Source: Basidiobolus meristosporus CBS 931.73 (Eukaryota > Basidiobolomycota > Basidiobolomycetes > Basidiobolales > Basidiobolaceae). Taken from it: DNA of 64,000 bases. The first letter of the stretch is position 1, and the number at the start of each line of letters is the position of its first letter. The notes beneath the pieces were generated by a model. That model saw nothing but the letters and a program-made list of their open reading frames with translations. It ran no database searches and was not told the origin of the DNA. Made by a program: the position numbers and the translations under genes. The stretch spans positions 28,267 through 92,266 of the forward strand of contig MCFE01000335.1 in NCBI GenBank assembly GCA_002104905.1. The letters are read 5' to 3'. Positions 32,166-44,964 of this stretch are shown here, in pieces.

Positions 32166-33803
32166 TTGAGCGTCAAACTGTTTGCCCCAAAGAAAAGACT
32201 GCCTTGATTCAATGCTTAAAGATAAGAGAAAACAGACCATGTGGCTATTGAAATAAGCTGCTGAGCTGTAAACCACTAAGGGAGCATAGGAAGCATTAAA
32301 AGGATCACAGCTAGTGTTTTGCCACACGATTCAAATCTTACTATTTGTCAGGCACAACTGTACCAACAATATCTTGCCAAACAACTGGTTCACCTATAAC
32401 AGCACCTAGCACACATGTCACCTTGGGCAAACTGAGTCAGGTGAGTTTGTAATACCTTTAGGCTTACCTCAGCATCCTGAATATGGCATGCAGAGTGATA
32501 GCTCTTAAGAAGTAGGCTCATTGATGGAATGTAAGCTGATCTCCCCTGACAATAGTACCATGCATGGGCATAGCAGAATCCCAATATGCAATGAGACAAC
32601 ACCAGTGAAACAAAATGCCAAGGATATTTTATTGTGCCAAACAAGCCCAGTAACCTAGCAACTAGTGAATGATGTGATGATGCAGCCAAAGAAGTGGTGG
32701 GTTTCTACTAGTATCAGTATAGGGGGCTTTAAAGGTTTTCTACTACTTCTTGACAAGTACATTTCAGGATGCAATATACTATATACATGGTACAAATGAG
32801 CAACTAACATGTGGCTGGCAACATATGACCCTCAGACAGTCTTGATGCCAGCATGCATTAAAAGTTACATAGTATTCACATCATAAAGTGCCACCACTGC
32901 AAGGTGTCCAACTTATCAGGAATACACCACCGTAGGAGGAAAATGTTGCTCACACTCCAGACATATTTTTGCAATGCCATGTCTAAGGAAGCTCATATAG
33001 GCCAACAAGAGTTGTGAAGCTATAGAGTGCCACACTCAACATCAATCAAGCCATTGCTGGATGAAATTTGTATGCATGTGAGCAAGATACTAGTACATAG
33101 CTGTCATTCAAAGCAAATATTATCATCTGCATTTGAGATACCCCAGCCATAAGCAGATAGCTGGCTTGTCTGGGCACAAAGTATGGTATTGCTGGCCAAT
33201 GTGTGAGATACAGAAGATTTACTCCATAACTGACTCACTTTGTTATTATGCAAATACCAATACTAAGAACATCATCTTCCTACACAGAGGATGCACTAGA
33301 GTCAGCATGGAATTGCAGCCAAGTTGCCAAGCTATAAGTCATTATCTAGAATATGGTATTAAACAGAAACTGACCAAGTTGTATATGGGGCATGTCAACC
33401 TACATTAGCTATTTGAGATACTGAAAAATTTGGTAGAATTGGCAAGATATTACAGAGTATAAACTACACAAAGTACTTCTCATATGCTCCAATTAATATT
33501 AATATGCACAAGCAATTATATAAAAATATGGACTGGTTGAACTAGAATATATTCATTCAAGTGGCCTTCTGAAGCCAGTTCTACCAACACTACATTAGGG
33601 GCACTGGTAGTCATATGTTAAACTGTTAAAATTTTTATCCAGGAGTGGATCACCATTGGAATTGGATCTGAGTGGCTACACCACAAGCATAAAGCTGAAC
33701 ACATATATTTTGCTGCTGCTGTATCTATTCTCTATTGCTTTTTGTGGCGTGTGTAAGAAATATTGGGCCTAGCTTCATCATTTGGGAGTTTTCTATGGAG
33801 CAG
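32166..33803 (+). pseudogene. Plavaka/Tnp2-like transposase, copy P2
   Basis: Starts with the CGY..K zinc-finger-like part at 32235 (already with a stop) and continues through segments matching 36950-38530: LATYDPQTVL (32820), ISKQIAGLSGHKVWYC near 33150 (the D.A..KI.G..GH...C metal/catalytic region), and the C-terminal EFSMEQ region near 33790. Heavily mutated and missing part of the catalytic core. An M-type LTR piece follows at 33804. Confidence 0.7.
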
Positions 33804-34150
33804 TGTGATGGTGTATTAGTACTCCTGGGAAAAGCTACACAATTCAGTGTGTGTGAGGTGTTTGAAAGGTGCAGTAATCTCTGGGTCTAAGCTGCTGGTG
33901 TCCTTAGTACTATATTACTATGGTAAATGCTCCTGCTTCTCTAGCTTCCTAGGTGTTCTAAGAGTCTCTAGAGGCCTCTGTGTATCTTGTGCACTACTCT
34001 GAAAAGCTCTTCAATGGCAGGTCTGAGGTGTAACTGTTTAAGGTAGGAGCACTGATCAATTGCTAATCAATAAGGTGAAAGTATCAAAGACTGAAGGGAT
34101 AGTTTACAGTTGAGGGATTGACTTCCATTAAATACCTTTTCTGATTGCCA
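33804..34150 (-). repeat. M-type LTR, partial
   Basis: TGTGATGGTGTATTAGTACTCC to CTGATTGCCA, aligned with 9095-9450 of the solo LTR in Harbinger-like copy 3. The other half is missing; downstream sequence is an earlier part of the Plavaka transposase than the upstream flank, so two Plavaka copies are joined here. Confidence 0.65.
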
Positions 34151-34155
34151 GACAG

Positions 34156-34511
34156 CATTGGAAGCACTGGGAGTCATTTGATGAAACTGTAGGAATATTT
34201 AGTCAGGGGCAGATTACCAATGCCAACTTGATTCATCTACAGCATTTTGCAAGTATTTAGTGATAGGATTTGAGCAGCTATACCACAAGCATAAAGCTGA
34301 ATGTGTAGACCTCTGCCACACCTGTATGCATTATCTACTCATTCTTATTTGGTGTGTGGAGAATGCTGGGCTTTGCATCACCAACTAGAAGTTTCCTATG
34401 GAGAGGCTGCATGGGGAGATAGGAAGACAAGTTAAGTTGCAGGTACTAACATATCCCAATCTCATCAGGAATATAACCTTCAAGTTTGTCATGGTTGTGA
34501 TGAGTTGGCAT
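34156..34511 (+). pseudogene. Plavaka/Tnp2-like transposase, C-terminal fragment P3
   Basis: ATTGGAAGCACTGGGAGTCAT to GATGAGTTGGCATAC aligns with 38305-38655. It encodes remnants of QLYHKHKAECVDLC and the ENAGLCI/EVSYGEAA region. Ends at the CACTATGAAAA terminus of the next unit. Confidence 0.65.
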
Positions 34512-34993
34512 ACACTATGAAAAGTTATTGAGATGAACACATCAAAAGGCCAGAACAAAGTTAAATTCCTGTGACTAAGAGGTACTGATCTCATCAGGAT
34601 ACCATCCAGAGCCCATTGAAAAATAAATGTACCCCCAATTTCACAAAAACTTGGTCAAAATTTCTCATCACAACAACATATTGGTGGCATTTGATTGGTT
34701 CCCTGCCATTTTGCTCACTTTCTGATCCCAGACACTCTATCACCTACTACCTTTGTGTGCATTGATTGGCTATTGCCTCTTTTCCACACTCCTTACTTCC
34801 TGACTCAACCGTTTCTCTTATTGTTCATGTGTACAAATTGATTTATTTCCGTTGAGAATTCAGTTGTATCTCAATTGCCAGTTGTATTGACCTATACAAG
34901 TGCCTATACCCTACATTAACATTGAGACCAGCCCCACACCCAACAAGTAACTCCATTAAAAACCACCACTCAATAAATATTGCTGCTGTAGCA
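34512..34993 (-). other. X-side terminus of a Plavaka-like unit
   Basis: Non-coding end beginning CACTATGAAAAGTTATTGAG on plus, then CATCAAAAGGCC, TTTCACAAAAACTTGGTCAAA, and CACTCAATAAATATTGCTGC. Its counterparts are 6740-7080 (reverse) and 45371-45850. The CACTA start agrees with the CACTA/Plavaka class. Confidence 0.6.
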
Positions 34994-35361
34994 TGTTTAG
35001 ATCTACCGCTTGAATGTTTAAGTTAGATCAGTTTTTAGTCAAATCAGTTAGTTATATGTCTAGCCTATCAGTATATTGTTGCTCTTTATTGATTAGGTGG
35101 CATTAGTTAGCAAATGAATTAGCACATCCTTATCAGACAGGAATAGATATACTAAGTAGGATCTTATTGGGCAATGATGATGCAGTCAAATAGTCATCAG
35201 CCACAACCTACATTAGGAAATACAATTACACAGCAATTGATATGTCAAAATGTATATAAGGGGCTGCTGGAACATCAATAAAAAACAGTTCAAGTTTTAG
35301 TAAATACAATACCAGCTAAACTCCCTATTTCTCTACAAATCTTATAACAAGACTTGTAACA
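34994..35361 (+). repeat. Gypsy A solo LTR in gene X
   Basis: 368 bp, TGTTTAGATCTACCGC to CAAGACTTGTAACA, inserted in the X tail (ctgctgta/atgctctggttc continues across). The flanks TAGCA and AATGC are not an exact duplication, although the restored target ctgctgtaatgctctgg is clear. Confidence 0.82.
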
Positions 35362-36719
35362 AATGCTCTGGTTCAACAACTCTGGCAGGAGCCTAACAGC
35401 TTTATGCCACTGTTCATTCACTGGTTCCCACATGTCCTGGTCTTCAGCCAGCATAGCAAGGTCTTGCAACTAATCTGCCAGTCTTTGCAATGAATCCTTG
35501 CAATATTCCAGTGTGTTTTCTTAAGCACTGCACTTGAAGAAGTGCTGCAATCTCTTGGTGTGCCTATTAATGTTCAAAATTTCCACTGAAGGCATTGTGA
35601 TAGTCTTTTGTGCTCTTGACGTAGTAGCCTTGTCTGTCAGTGAGACCTCCACTCTGTCAACAATGCAGGACATGGAGGCTGTGGTAGACAATTATCCTTT
35701 TTCAGCAAACTCATCTACCTTGCTGGGTGTAGCTCAACTGGTTGCACTTTCAACTCTTGTGAAACAGTTGTTTTCTTGTTGATATTCTTCTTGTCCATGA
35801 TAGGGTTCAGTGTGTTCTGGGCATGGGTTGTTAATTGGCAATAACTGCAGTTTTTTTTGCATGCCTCCCTGTCTCAGGCTTGAGTAGACATTTCTCCCTT
35901 TACCTATTCCTTTGTTACTCCCTGGTCTTTGACTGCTACTTTGTCTGAGTGCTTCTTGTAAAGAACTACACTTTTGCCTGGATAAAATCTGCTCTAACAC
36001 ATCTGTTTTGGCCTGCTTGTCCCTTGCTGGCACTCTTCTGGCAACCTGATGTTTCTTTTTGCTTGTTCTGAGCTCTCAACTGTTGTTTTGATGGGCTCCT
36101 GTAAAAGCCGATGGTTTTTATCACTGCCAGGTCCTTCACTGCTACTCAGACCGGGTGCTTCTTGAGTGGTACTATGCTTTTTCCTTGATAAATTCTGTGC
36201 TGGTGCATCTGTGTCTGTCTTCTTGTCCCTAATTGGCACCCTTCCAGCAACCTGACATATGTTGGATACTTGTCTGGAGCTTTTGGGCTCGCTTGTAACA
36301 GGCTCTTGAGGAAGCTGCGGGTTGTTAGCCATGACTCCCGCTGTTCTTCTGCTTTTGATAGTTTCTACTATTCTTAAGTTACTTGAGTTCTTTCTTTGCA
36401 GCCAAGATACTGCTTTCTCTACCTGGAATATTCATTGCTCTACACATGTTCTCTGCTCATCCTGTTTCTAGACTATTTCCAGAATTCTCTGGGCCATTCA
36501 ATCTATCCTATGAGCCACTGCATCTAATTGATTTATTAATCCTTTGGTATGAGCTGACAGCATACTTGCCAACATGAGTGGTGGTAATATTATGATGACC
36601 ACTTGCTGGTGCTCAACTGAAAGTACTACTTTTTCTACATTATCATTTGCCTAAAAATAATGGTCAGCTTGTGCCTCCACAGAGGTTCTCAATTGCATAC
36701 TGGATTGAGAGGCTGAGGA
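35362..36719 (-). pseudogene. Accessory gene X, decayed copy
   Basis: Minus strand, N-terminus near 36719 (RSSSASQS.MQLRTSVEAQ), coiled-coil-like region 36600-36420, the GTSRPKQMC/RDKKTDTDAPAQN repeat blocks (36332-35994 open; 36033-35734 open) and the Leu-rich tail near 35500. The first 40 or so codons are missing compared with the copy starting at 52609. Several frames are used, so dead. Function unknown. Confidence 0.55.
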
Positions 36720-36870
36720 GTAGTGCCACATATATGTGTGTATGTGGTGCCACAACTTTACTGATAATGCTTACTATTGCAGGCCATCATTCAATCTGAC
36801 ATTCAAGTAGATGCAATGTCTTAAATACAAGACTGTCTGAAGTTCACACGAGTAATGACCAAAAGGTGAT
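36720..36870. promoter_or_regulatory. Divergent intergenic region of Plavaka-like unit
   Basis: Contains catatatatgtgtgtatgtgg and an AAGTAGATGCAATGTCTTAAATAC stretch that is conserved at 52720-52760. Probably the shared promoter of X and transposase; here shortened on the X side. Confidence 0.35.
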
Positions 36871-39115
36871 ATAATAGCATACATTGTTGAAGGTTAAACT
36901 GTTTGCCCCATAGACAAGACTACTTTGACTCAGCACCAAAAGAGAAGAGAAAAACAACCATGTGGCTATTGTGGCAAGCCTCTCAGCCATGAAGCACACA
37001 GACAGCATAGGAAGTATTACAAGGATCAGGGCCAGTGTTTGGCCACCCAAGTCATACTTGACCTTTCATTGGTCTCTACTGTGCCAACATCATCTTGCCT
37101 GCCAGTTGATACTTCTATATTGGCACCTTGCTGTCTTTGTCACTCTGCACAAACTGAGTCAGGTGAGTTTGTGATGCCTTTAGGCTCACCTCAGCCTTCT
37201 GAATATGGCATGCAGAGTGATAGCTCTCACAAAGAAGGTTCACTGATGGATTTGAGCCTATCTCCCCTAACAACAATACCATGTATGATCCCAATCCAAT
37301 CCCTATATGCATTGAGGCAGCACACATTGAAACAAATGAGGAAGCTGATGCAGACCAACAAATATTGCAAAGCTTTACATACCACACTCAGTATCAACCA
37401 AGTGCAAAGAAATCCAATATATTTGATGGCAAGCATTGCAAACCACTAAGAAACAAAAGCCACTTTGAAGGTATGTATGACCATGCCTTTGCTTTTGCAC
37501 TTGATGGACTCTCATTAAACAAGTACTCTACCAGCAAATCCTGCTGGCCACTGATTTGCATCAATCTGAATCTGCCACCCATTTTATGGATCAAGGCAAT
37601 AACCTGATGGTAATCTTGCTGGTATCTGGGTCTAAATCACCGTCCAACCTGGATAGCTACCAGTATCCATTGCTGGATGAATTTTGTATGCTTTCCAGCA
37701 GGATAACAGCAAATGGCCATCATGTAAAGGCTCATATTATTATCTGCATTGGAGATACCTCAGCCATCAGCAAGATAGCAGGTTTTTCTGGGCACAATGG
37801 ATGATATTGCTGTCAAGTGTGTGATATCCAGGGGATTAACTCCATTACCCACACACATCATTATTACCCAAACACCAGCACTAAGGGCATCATCTTTCCA
37901 CAGAAAGAATATACAAAATCAGCATGCAATTGCAGCAAAGTTGCAAGCTATAAGCCATTGGCCAAAATATGAAATCAATTGGAAACCAGAGATACTTAAG
38001 ATAGAGGGCATCTGTTGGAGCAAAAGCTATCCACTGGGAGCAATGCATTTGCTGTTCATCAATAACCCTATATTGATGACAAACTTGTACATGTAGCATT
38101 TCAAGCTATATGAGCCCTTTGTGATAACGGAGAAATTTGAAAGAATTGTCAAGATATTAGAGAGTGTCTGTTACCCTAAGTACTTCTCATAGGCTCCAAT
38201 TGATATTCATACATATATGAAACAATACAAATGCAAAGACTGGATGAACTAGATATGTACTTATTCATGTGGTGTTTGGAAGCAATTCCTGACAAGTGTT
38301 CATTGGAAGCATTGGGAGTCATCTGTGGACATTATAGGAATATTTATCCAGAAGCAGATCACCAATGCCAACTTGATGCATCTACAGCTGTAGTGCAAGG
38401 AGTTTGTGACATGATTTGAGTGGCTATACCACAAACATAAAGCTGAATGCGTAAATCTCTGCCACCACGGTATCCATTTTGTACTGCATCTTGTATAGTG
38501 TGTGGAGAATTTTGAGCCTTGCTTCACCTTTTGGGATTTTCCTATGGAGCAGATGTGTGGGGAGATAGCACAAAAAGTCAAGTTGCAGGTACTACCATAT
38601 CCCAATCTCATCAAGAATATAACCTTCAAGTCCGTCATTGATGTGATGAGTTGGCACATGGAGGACAGCCAGGAAGAGTTGGAGAATACTGAGGTCAAAT
38701 GTGCACATGGAGACACCAATGCCTATGGCATTAAGAAGATAAGCAGCCCCAATATGTGGGTAATCAGTTAAGTAATGCAAAGTTGGGTTGGGAGTAACAA
38801 GCAACTAATTTCTATTAGGAAAACTCTACCAAGGTATGCCAGATTTCTCATGGTCACAAGCCAACTTCTACTCCATTCAATACAGAATTCCCCCATACAA
38901 AATCCAGAGCACACCTAAAGGGGGACCATAATCCAGCAGGGAGACAAGTTAATACACTAAAAACCATGAAGCTCTTTGTGGAAATGCAGGAGATATTCAT
39001 GGCAGAAGTGGCCACAACCAAGCATATGTTTGCAAGATGTATATGTCACTAGCAGTACGAGGGAAATGGCAACTCTGCAAGTATCACACTAAAAATCTGT
39101 TAAGTTGAGGTGAAA
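36871..39115 (+). pseudogene. Plavaka/Tnp2-like transposase, best-preserved N-terminal half (copy P4)
   Basis: Open 36925-37449 and 37281-37607. Order: CGYCGKPLSHEAHRQHRKYY (C2H2-like, about 36960), linker, NIFDGKH, MYDHAFAFALDGLSLNKY...CWPLICINLNLPP (37470-37575; Asp of DG and WP..NLPP are Tnp2 hallmarks), SGSKSPSNLDSYQYPLLDEF (37625), ICIGDTSAISKIAGFSGHNG (37745-37800; second Asp), and a C-terminal region with GPCFTFW-like and PMEQMCGEIAQKVK (38510-38580). A segment between the finger and NIFDGKH present in P6 is deleted. Stops near 37607 and onward. It would act in the nucleus on the CACTATG-type ends. Confidence 0.78.
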
Positions 39116-39773
39116 GAATCTTGTCAATTGCAACAGGTGTGCACATTTGTAGAGGTTAGTAAGCAAGAGGCCATAGTTTTTTCTTGATTTGAACTATCTG
39201 TGGAGTACCCAAGATAGTAGTGGGTAAGCAAATAAAGAGGGATGATGATACAGTGGAGTATATGACTTGCATAAGGGAAGGTAGAAAAGGGAAATTTCAT
39301 TTGGTAAATTGATACAGTAGCATTATACAGAACCAGCTGTAGGCCATCATACTGCCAATATAATGCCATCAGAGTCTTGCTGTGAGGCCGTCAAAATACT
39401 ATTGAGTTTTTTGCCATATAAGGCAATTGGATGTCCTGGCTGGTTGGATCTATTTGAAATAGTTATAGAGCGCTAAATGAACACAACAATGCCACAGAAT
39501 TATTGTCACAGCACCAATCAAATCTTGTCATGTTTTATCCCTTTAGTTGGTAGTAAAACTAGCAAAACACTGTTGTGATCCCATCATAAGTTGTAAGGAG
39601 GGTCACCAATTCCAAGCTGCTGGTAATGTGATGTTCTCTAAACAGGATCCTGATGGCTGATCCTGATTGGATCCACCCCTGGGACTGAATTATCTTTCAT
39701 AAGGATATAGAGGACAGCCAGGAAGAGCTGGAAAATATTGAGGACAGATGTGCACATGGAGACTGTTGCAATT
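39116..39773 (+). other. Non-coding tail of Plavaka-like unit P4 plus a transposase scrap
   Basis: About 650 bp without a gene. 39120-39650 shows no recognisable protein; 39700-39773 repeats a piece of the transposase (AGGACAGCCAGGAAGAGCTGGA, compare 38656), so it is a second copy's edge. A short direct repeat of cctgatggctgatcctgattggatcc lies near 39650. Confidence 0.35.
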
Positions 39774-40131
39774 TAAGAAGTGATTTGGATATAAGGAACT
39801 TATCAAGAAATAGTGATAGTAGTTGAACTGTTGCTTATTCATAAAGAAGCTCAGTATTTATACCTTTGTAGAAGTAATACAGCTGTAACACTAAGTAGGG
39901 AGGGTTTCTCAATAATCAGGAGCATTCTGTAACAGTTTCAGGGTTAGTACATAATGTTTGGTAATAGTGCTAATTTGATCCTGACTATAGGGGAATAATC
40001 ATAGATCATATATCTGGAGAAAGTGGCAAAGTTAAGGCAGTAAATGAGTTCTACAATGACTAAGACTAGCCTAGAATTGTTAAGTAAATTTTTAGCTGCT
40101 GAATGATACCAAATAGTCCAATATTTCAACA
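39774..40131 (-). repeat. Copia solo LTR
   Basis: 358 bp, TGTTGCAATTTAAGAAGTG to CAATATTTCAACA, matching 25008-25377. The flanks GAGAC and ACAGC do not match, and the two sides come from different genes (transposase scrap on the left, gene X on the right), which suggests recombination between two LTRs rather than a simple insertion. Confidence 0.78.
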
Positions 40132-40514
40132 ACAGCCTCACAGATCTTCATTGTCTTTTGATTTTTAGGCTTTGGTATAAACACCTCATTGTCTCCCTCC
40201 CACACTGTGATGGGTTTTTCTGTGGGCTTAATCTTTGGGTACTGTTGTTGTGCTTCATGGACTGTATACTGTTCCTCTGCTGTTACATCCAGAAATGACC
40301 CAGTTCTTGGCTGTGATGTAAAGCTACTTGAGTTCCTTTTTTGCGCCAAAGATGCTGCTTTCTCTACATGGGATATTGATTGCTCAATATGTATTATTCA
40401 CTCATCCTGCTTGTGGACTATTTCCTGATTTCTCTGAGCCAATGCATCTAACCTATCAGCCACTGCACCTAATTGTTTCATTAATTTTCTGGTATGAGCT
40501 AGATATGAACTGGT
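40132..40514 (-). pseudogene. Gene X middle fragment
   Basis: Minus strand 40349-40092 reads QKRNSSSFTSQPRTGSFLD, KIKPTEKPITVWEGDNEVFIP and KPKNQKTMKICEAV, matching X at 5165-5380. Cut at the left by the copia LTR and at about 40515 by gypsy G2b. Confidence 0.65.
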
Positions 40515-43500
40515 GTCCTATATCTGAAACAACGTCACTGGGGATGCCAAGGAGCTGGAATTGTTCTTGATTACTAAGTGGGCAGTCTCCTTAGCATCTA
40601 TGTTCTTTGAGCAGGGAATGAAGTGAGCTATCTTGGTGAGCTGATGTGCCAATACTAGGACTGAACTGAATTGGTAGGATTCTGAGAGGTTGGTGATGAA
40701 GTCCATTGAAATTGACTTCCATTGCTGGTCAGGGATTGGCAAGGGTTGGAGAAGTCCATATGGCTGGTGTCTGGCAGATTTTACACGGCTACATGTATTG
40801 CAGGATTGGAGGTACTCCTTGACAAGAGATATCATCTTGGGCTACCAGAAGTCTCTCTTGATTGCATCATGGTTTTGGCAGTACCAAAATGTCCTGCAGC
40901 CATTGAATCATGGCAAGAATGGATGATATCCAACTGGGTTTCAAGGTCAGGAACAAACAGTTGGTGCTTCTGGAAGATGATGTCATTGACTAGATGTAGG
41001 TACTGGAGGTTTGGGAACTTAGGTGGTAGATCCATGGAGAATCTGAGATATTTCTTGATTGTTATGGCTATGGAACTGGTGGCTTGGCTGGCCTTGGCTT
41101 TCTCAAGAAGTGAGGAAGCAATGACACTGAAGGACTGATTTGCAAGGAGCTCAAAGTGTCTTTTTTGAGTACTGGGGTTTTCATTTGCCAACAGGCATCA
41201 TCCCCTTCTGCAAGGAAATACTCCACCTTTCTGGACAGGGCATCAGGTTTCCCTGTTTTATACCCAGACTATAGGTGATGACAAAGTCAAAGCTGGACAG
41301 GAAGAGGGATCATCTGGCTTGTCACTGGTTTAATACTTTTGAGGTGGTAAAGTACTCAAGGTTCTTGTGGTTACCAAAGATCTTTATCTTTTGGGCTGCA
41401 CCATCAAGGTAGTGTCTCCAATGTTCAAAGGCAACAATAATTGCAAGTAGTTCCTTATCATAGATATCATAGTATACTTCAGCTGGAGTAAATTTCCAGG
41501 AGTAGAATGCAATAGGATGTAGTACATTCTTATCATTGTACTAGGAAAGGGTTGCACCAAGTGCAAGGTCAGAGGCATCAGTTTCTATAATAAAAGGTTT
41601 CTCAAGGTCAGGGTGAGCAAGCAGGGGTGTGTACCGGAAGGATTTCATGATGGAACTAAAGGACTTGGACTGTTCCTTATTCCAGGCAAAGGGCATATTC
41701 TTCTGGGTGAGCTTTGTCAAGGGAGCAACTAACTTGGAGTAGTTGGCAAATCCAAGGAAGGACTGCACTTCTTTTACAGAACAGGGTGTTTTCCACAACT
41801 GGATGGCTTCTACTTTTTGGGGTCCATTCTTGTTCCATTTGAGCTGATAAAATAACCTAAGAACTCAACTTCTTTCTGGTCAAACTCACATTTCTCCAGC
41901 TTGGCATAGAGGCTAGCAGTGTCAAGCTCGGTTGAGACTTTCTGGACATGATAATTATGTTCTTCTTGGGTCTTGGAGTAGATCAAAATGTCTTCAAGGT
42001 AGATAACCACAAATTAGTCATGGTATTCACAGAATATGTCATTCATCAGGTCCTGAAACACAGCTGAGGCATTGGTGAGACCAAATGGCATAGCTTAATA
42101 CTCAAGATGACAATATCTTGTTCTGAATGCAGTCTTCCATTCATCTCCATGCTTTATCCTGACAAGGTTATATGCTCCTCTGAGGTCAATCTTAGTAAAT
42201 ATTTTGGCAGCAGAGAGTTGATCTAACAGGGTGTTCATCAGGAGCAAAGGGCACTAGTTCTTGATTGTGATCTCATTCAGTACACAGTAGTCTACACATA
42301 TTCTTAGGGTACTATCCTATTTTTGACAAAAGAGGATTGGGGCTCTAGCTGGGGACTTAGAGTGCTGAATAAAACCTCTCTGGAGGTTTTCTTGAATATA
42401 GCCATGGACTTCTTTCAACTTGGGTTGCCAGAGGTTGTAAATAGGACCAAAGAGTGGGGTTTTTCCTTCTTCAAGGTTTATGGGACAATCATAGGGCCTA
42501 TGGGCTGGAAGTAGTTTGGCTTTCTTCTTGTCAAAGACATGAGCAAACTCTTAATACTTGGCAGACATTCCATTGGAGGGGGTTCCTTCAGTGATGATGG
42601 GCTCCTGGGTCTAGGGTAGCTCAGAAGAGGATACTTCTTGACCCAAAAAATCAGGTAGTTTCATGGAATTGACAAGGTGGATTCTGGGGAATGTCACAAT
42701 TTTTGTCTTCCAGCTGATAGCTAGGTTATGGTGACTAAGCCATGAGCTTCCAAGAACTATGGAGTAGTGGGGAGAGTTGATGATATTGAAGGCTAGTGTC
42801 TTGTGGTGACCAGTACTGGACAGCTGGAGTAGACATGTGTCATGAGTAACAGCACCAAAAGAGAGGGACCACCCATCAATAACCTCCACCTGGACAGGAC
42901 AGGTTTCAGGACAGTGGGAATTTTGTGCTTCTGGACAAATGACTGGTCAATGAAACAGGTTGAAGCACCAGAATTTATGCGGGCAATGACACAGACAGGG
43001 CTGGATTCAGGGATGTGGATTCTGACAGGTATTCTTAAGGACTGGATGGACTTAGTAGCAAGTGATGTTTCTTGAATGTACTGGATTTTCATTGGAGGGT
43101 CCAGTTGCAAGCCTGTCATTGTAACTGGACATTGGAGTTTCCCAATAATTCAGGAGAAGATTGTTCACAGGATAATTGCAGGAGCTTGAAGCAGGACTTC
43201 CTGTTAGGACAAGACTTGGCAAAGTGGCCTGGCTGGCCATAGTGAAGGTAGAGGTTTGCCTGTTGATGTTTAGATCTTTCTTCTTTTGTAAGTTTCTTAT
43301 ATTTAGCACTGTCAATTTGCATAGGATCATCAGGCTTAGTATTGGGGGACTGGTTTACTGGGAAGGAGGTTGGCTGATAAGTATGATGGAATTTCTGTTT
43401 CTTCTGGAAAAGACAATTGTTACATTGGATTGCTTGATGAATAGCTTCACCCATGGTGGTTGGGTCAGGGAGGGTGAGAAGTAGGTCACTGACTTCATCA

Positions 43501-44047
43501 CTGAGCCCATCTTGAAATTGATTAATTAGGGCAGCGTCACCCCAAAGGCTCAAATCACCAGCTAGTAGCCAGAATTCAGAAGCATACATGGATGCAGGTC
43601 TGTTTCCTTGCTTCAAGTTCATGATCTTGTTGGCAGCAATTCTGGCTTGGTCATTGTTGCCAAATGGTAGCTTCATTTCTGTGAGGAAGGCATGGTAGTT
43701 GCTGAGTAGAGGAAGCTGGTTCCCATCAAAGGGGAAAACCATTTCTGGGCAGTTCCAGTTAGCAGGTTAGAGATATAACCAACTTTTGCTTGATCTGTTA
43801 GGAACCAATTGGGTTGTAGTGACAAGTGGTGTTTCACTATGTTGATGAAACCTAGGAATTCTTCCTGGGGGCCACTGAGCTTGGTAGTGGAAGTGATCAT
43901 GGGATCATGGTAGGAGGGAGCCTGGATAGGCTGTTGAGCATTTTGGCTCTGGAGCTGATCAACAGAGTTTCTGAGGTCTGCATTGTGTTGTTGCAGCTGG
44001 GCAAAGGCAACCATCTGACTTGCAAAGTTTTACTCTGTGCTGGACAT
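40515..44047 (-). pseudogene. Ty3/gypsy G2b gag-pol (3' truncated in integrase)
   Basis: From ATG 44047 on minus: gag with a stop at codon 6, then QMVAFAQLQQHNADLRNS; capsid core 43742-43116 (DQARIAANKIMNLKQGNRPAS), and a zinc knuckle YLHYGQPGHFAKSC in which two Cys are Tyr/His. Aspartic protease region 43119-42611 (ARINSGASTCFIDQSF; the active-site Asp is Asn). RT 42500-41810 (MVIYLEDILIYSK with Glu for the first Asp of YLDD). RNase H 41798-41200, integrase finger and core start 41191-40518 (SCNTCSRVKSARHQPYG, MDFITNLSES), where it stops. Changes are mainly G-to-A/C-to-T. Confidence 0.88.
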
Positions 44048-44964
44048 GTCCCAGTAGCAGGAGGTGGAGAAGTCTCTTAGACTTGTTCAGGAATACTGGA
44101 TATTGCTAGCTAATTTGTAGGTTATAAGGCCACTAGTTTGTCAAGAATACAATTAGTGAGCCACAATCCCCAACTTTGAATACGTTAGCATCACTTCAGA
44201 AGGTACTGGCTTTAACATCCTTTGATAGAGTATTGTACTAAAGCTTCCAATACTGTAACAACTGTAAACTATACCAGCAGGGTAATAAAGTGAATACAGC
44301 TTTGGCCAATAATCTTACAAAGATAAAGTATCTTTGCCTTTAGAGGACAAGACTAGGGAAAGATTCAGGGTGATACTTACTGTAGGTATTCCTTTACAAG
44401 TACTTCTCAAGAACTTTGGGTAGAAGGCAGGGATCCACAGGTAAGTCAGGAGGAGTCTGATAAAGCTGTTATGAATAGACACAAGGCAGGAGGGTAGAGC
44501 TAGGCAAGGCAGGGCCAAGAAAGGACTTAGGTGTGGATCAAGCAAGGCAAGGCAGATTTCCAAGGCAATGCTGTTTATTCAGGACCTGTGTTTATCAGAC
44601 TGAGGAATACATAGGGGGGGATAAGACTATATATACTTTTTGGTAATATGGATGCCAAGAGATATTGGCTAATACTGTTGGGGTTCAGGGGTGAGGCACC
44701 GTAAGTGTGCCAAGATAGATTATACTAAAGAACAGACAGAAATCTCACATGGAGATATGTCAGGGGTCTGCTGATCCTGTGACTAGTTAATGTGACAAAT
44801 AGCTACCATATATGGCATGGGACTACTTAAATTCTAATGGGAAGCTTCCATATAATGTTCCATTGTGTAACATTGACTTGGAGCTTTCAAAAAGAACTGG
44901 GATTTCTTCACTGACTTGATTTGGCTAGATAATTGGGGACCAGGGATGTCATGTGATCATGACA
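44048..44964 (-). repeat. G2b leader and 5' LTR
   Basis: LTR start on minus is TGTCATGATCACATGACA at 44964. The leader/LTR border lies near 44180-44200 but is uncertain because no 3' LTR is available. It contains CCATATATGG at 44806-44815 and a TATA-like segment near 44625. It is inserted in a copia RT fragment that continues at 44965. Confidence 0.75.

Noticed and set aside
44070-44090. agacttgttcagg as a Harbinger-like terminal repeat
   Set aside because: It lies in the leader of gypsy G2b and aligns with the corresponding leader of G2a (about 56240-56270); there is no subterminal box or partner end.
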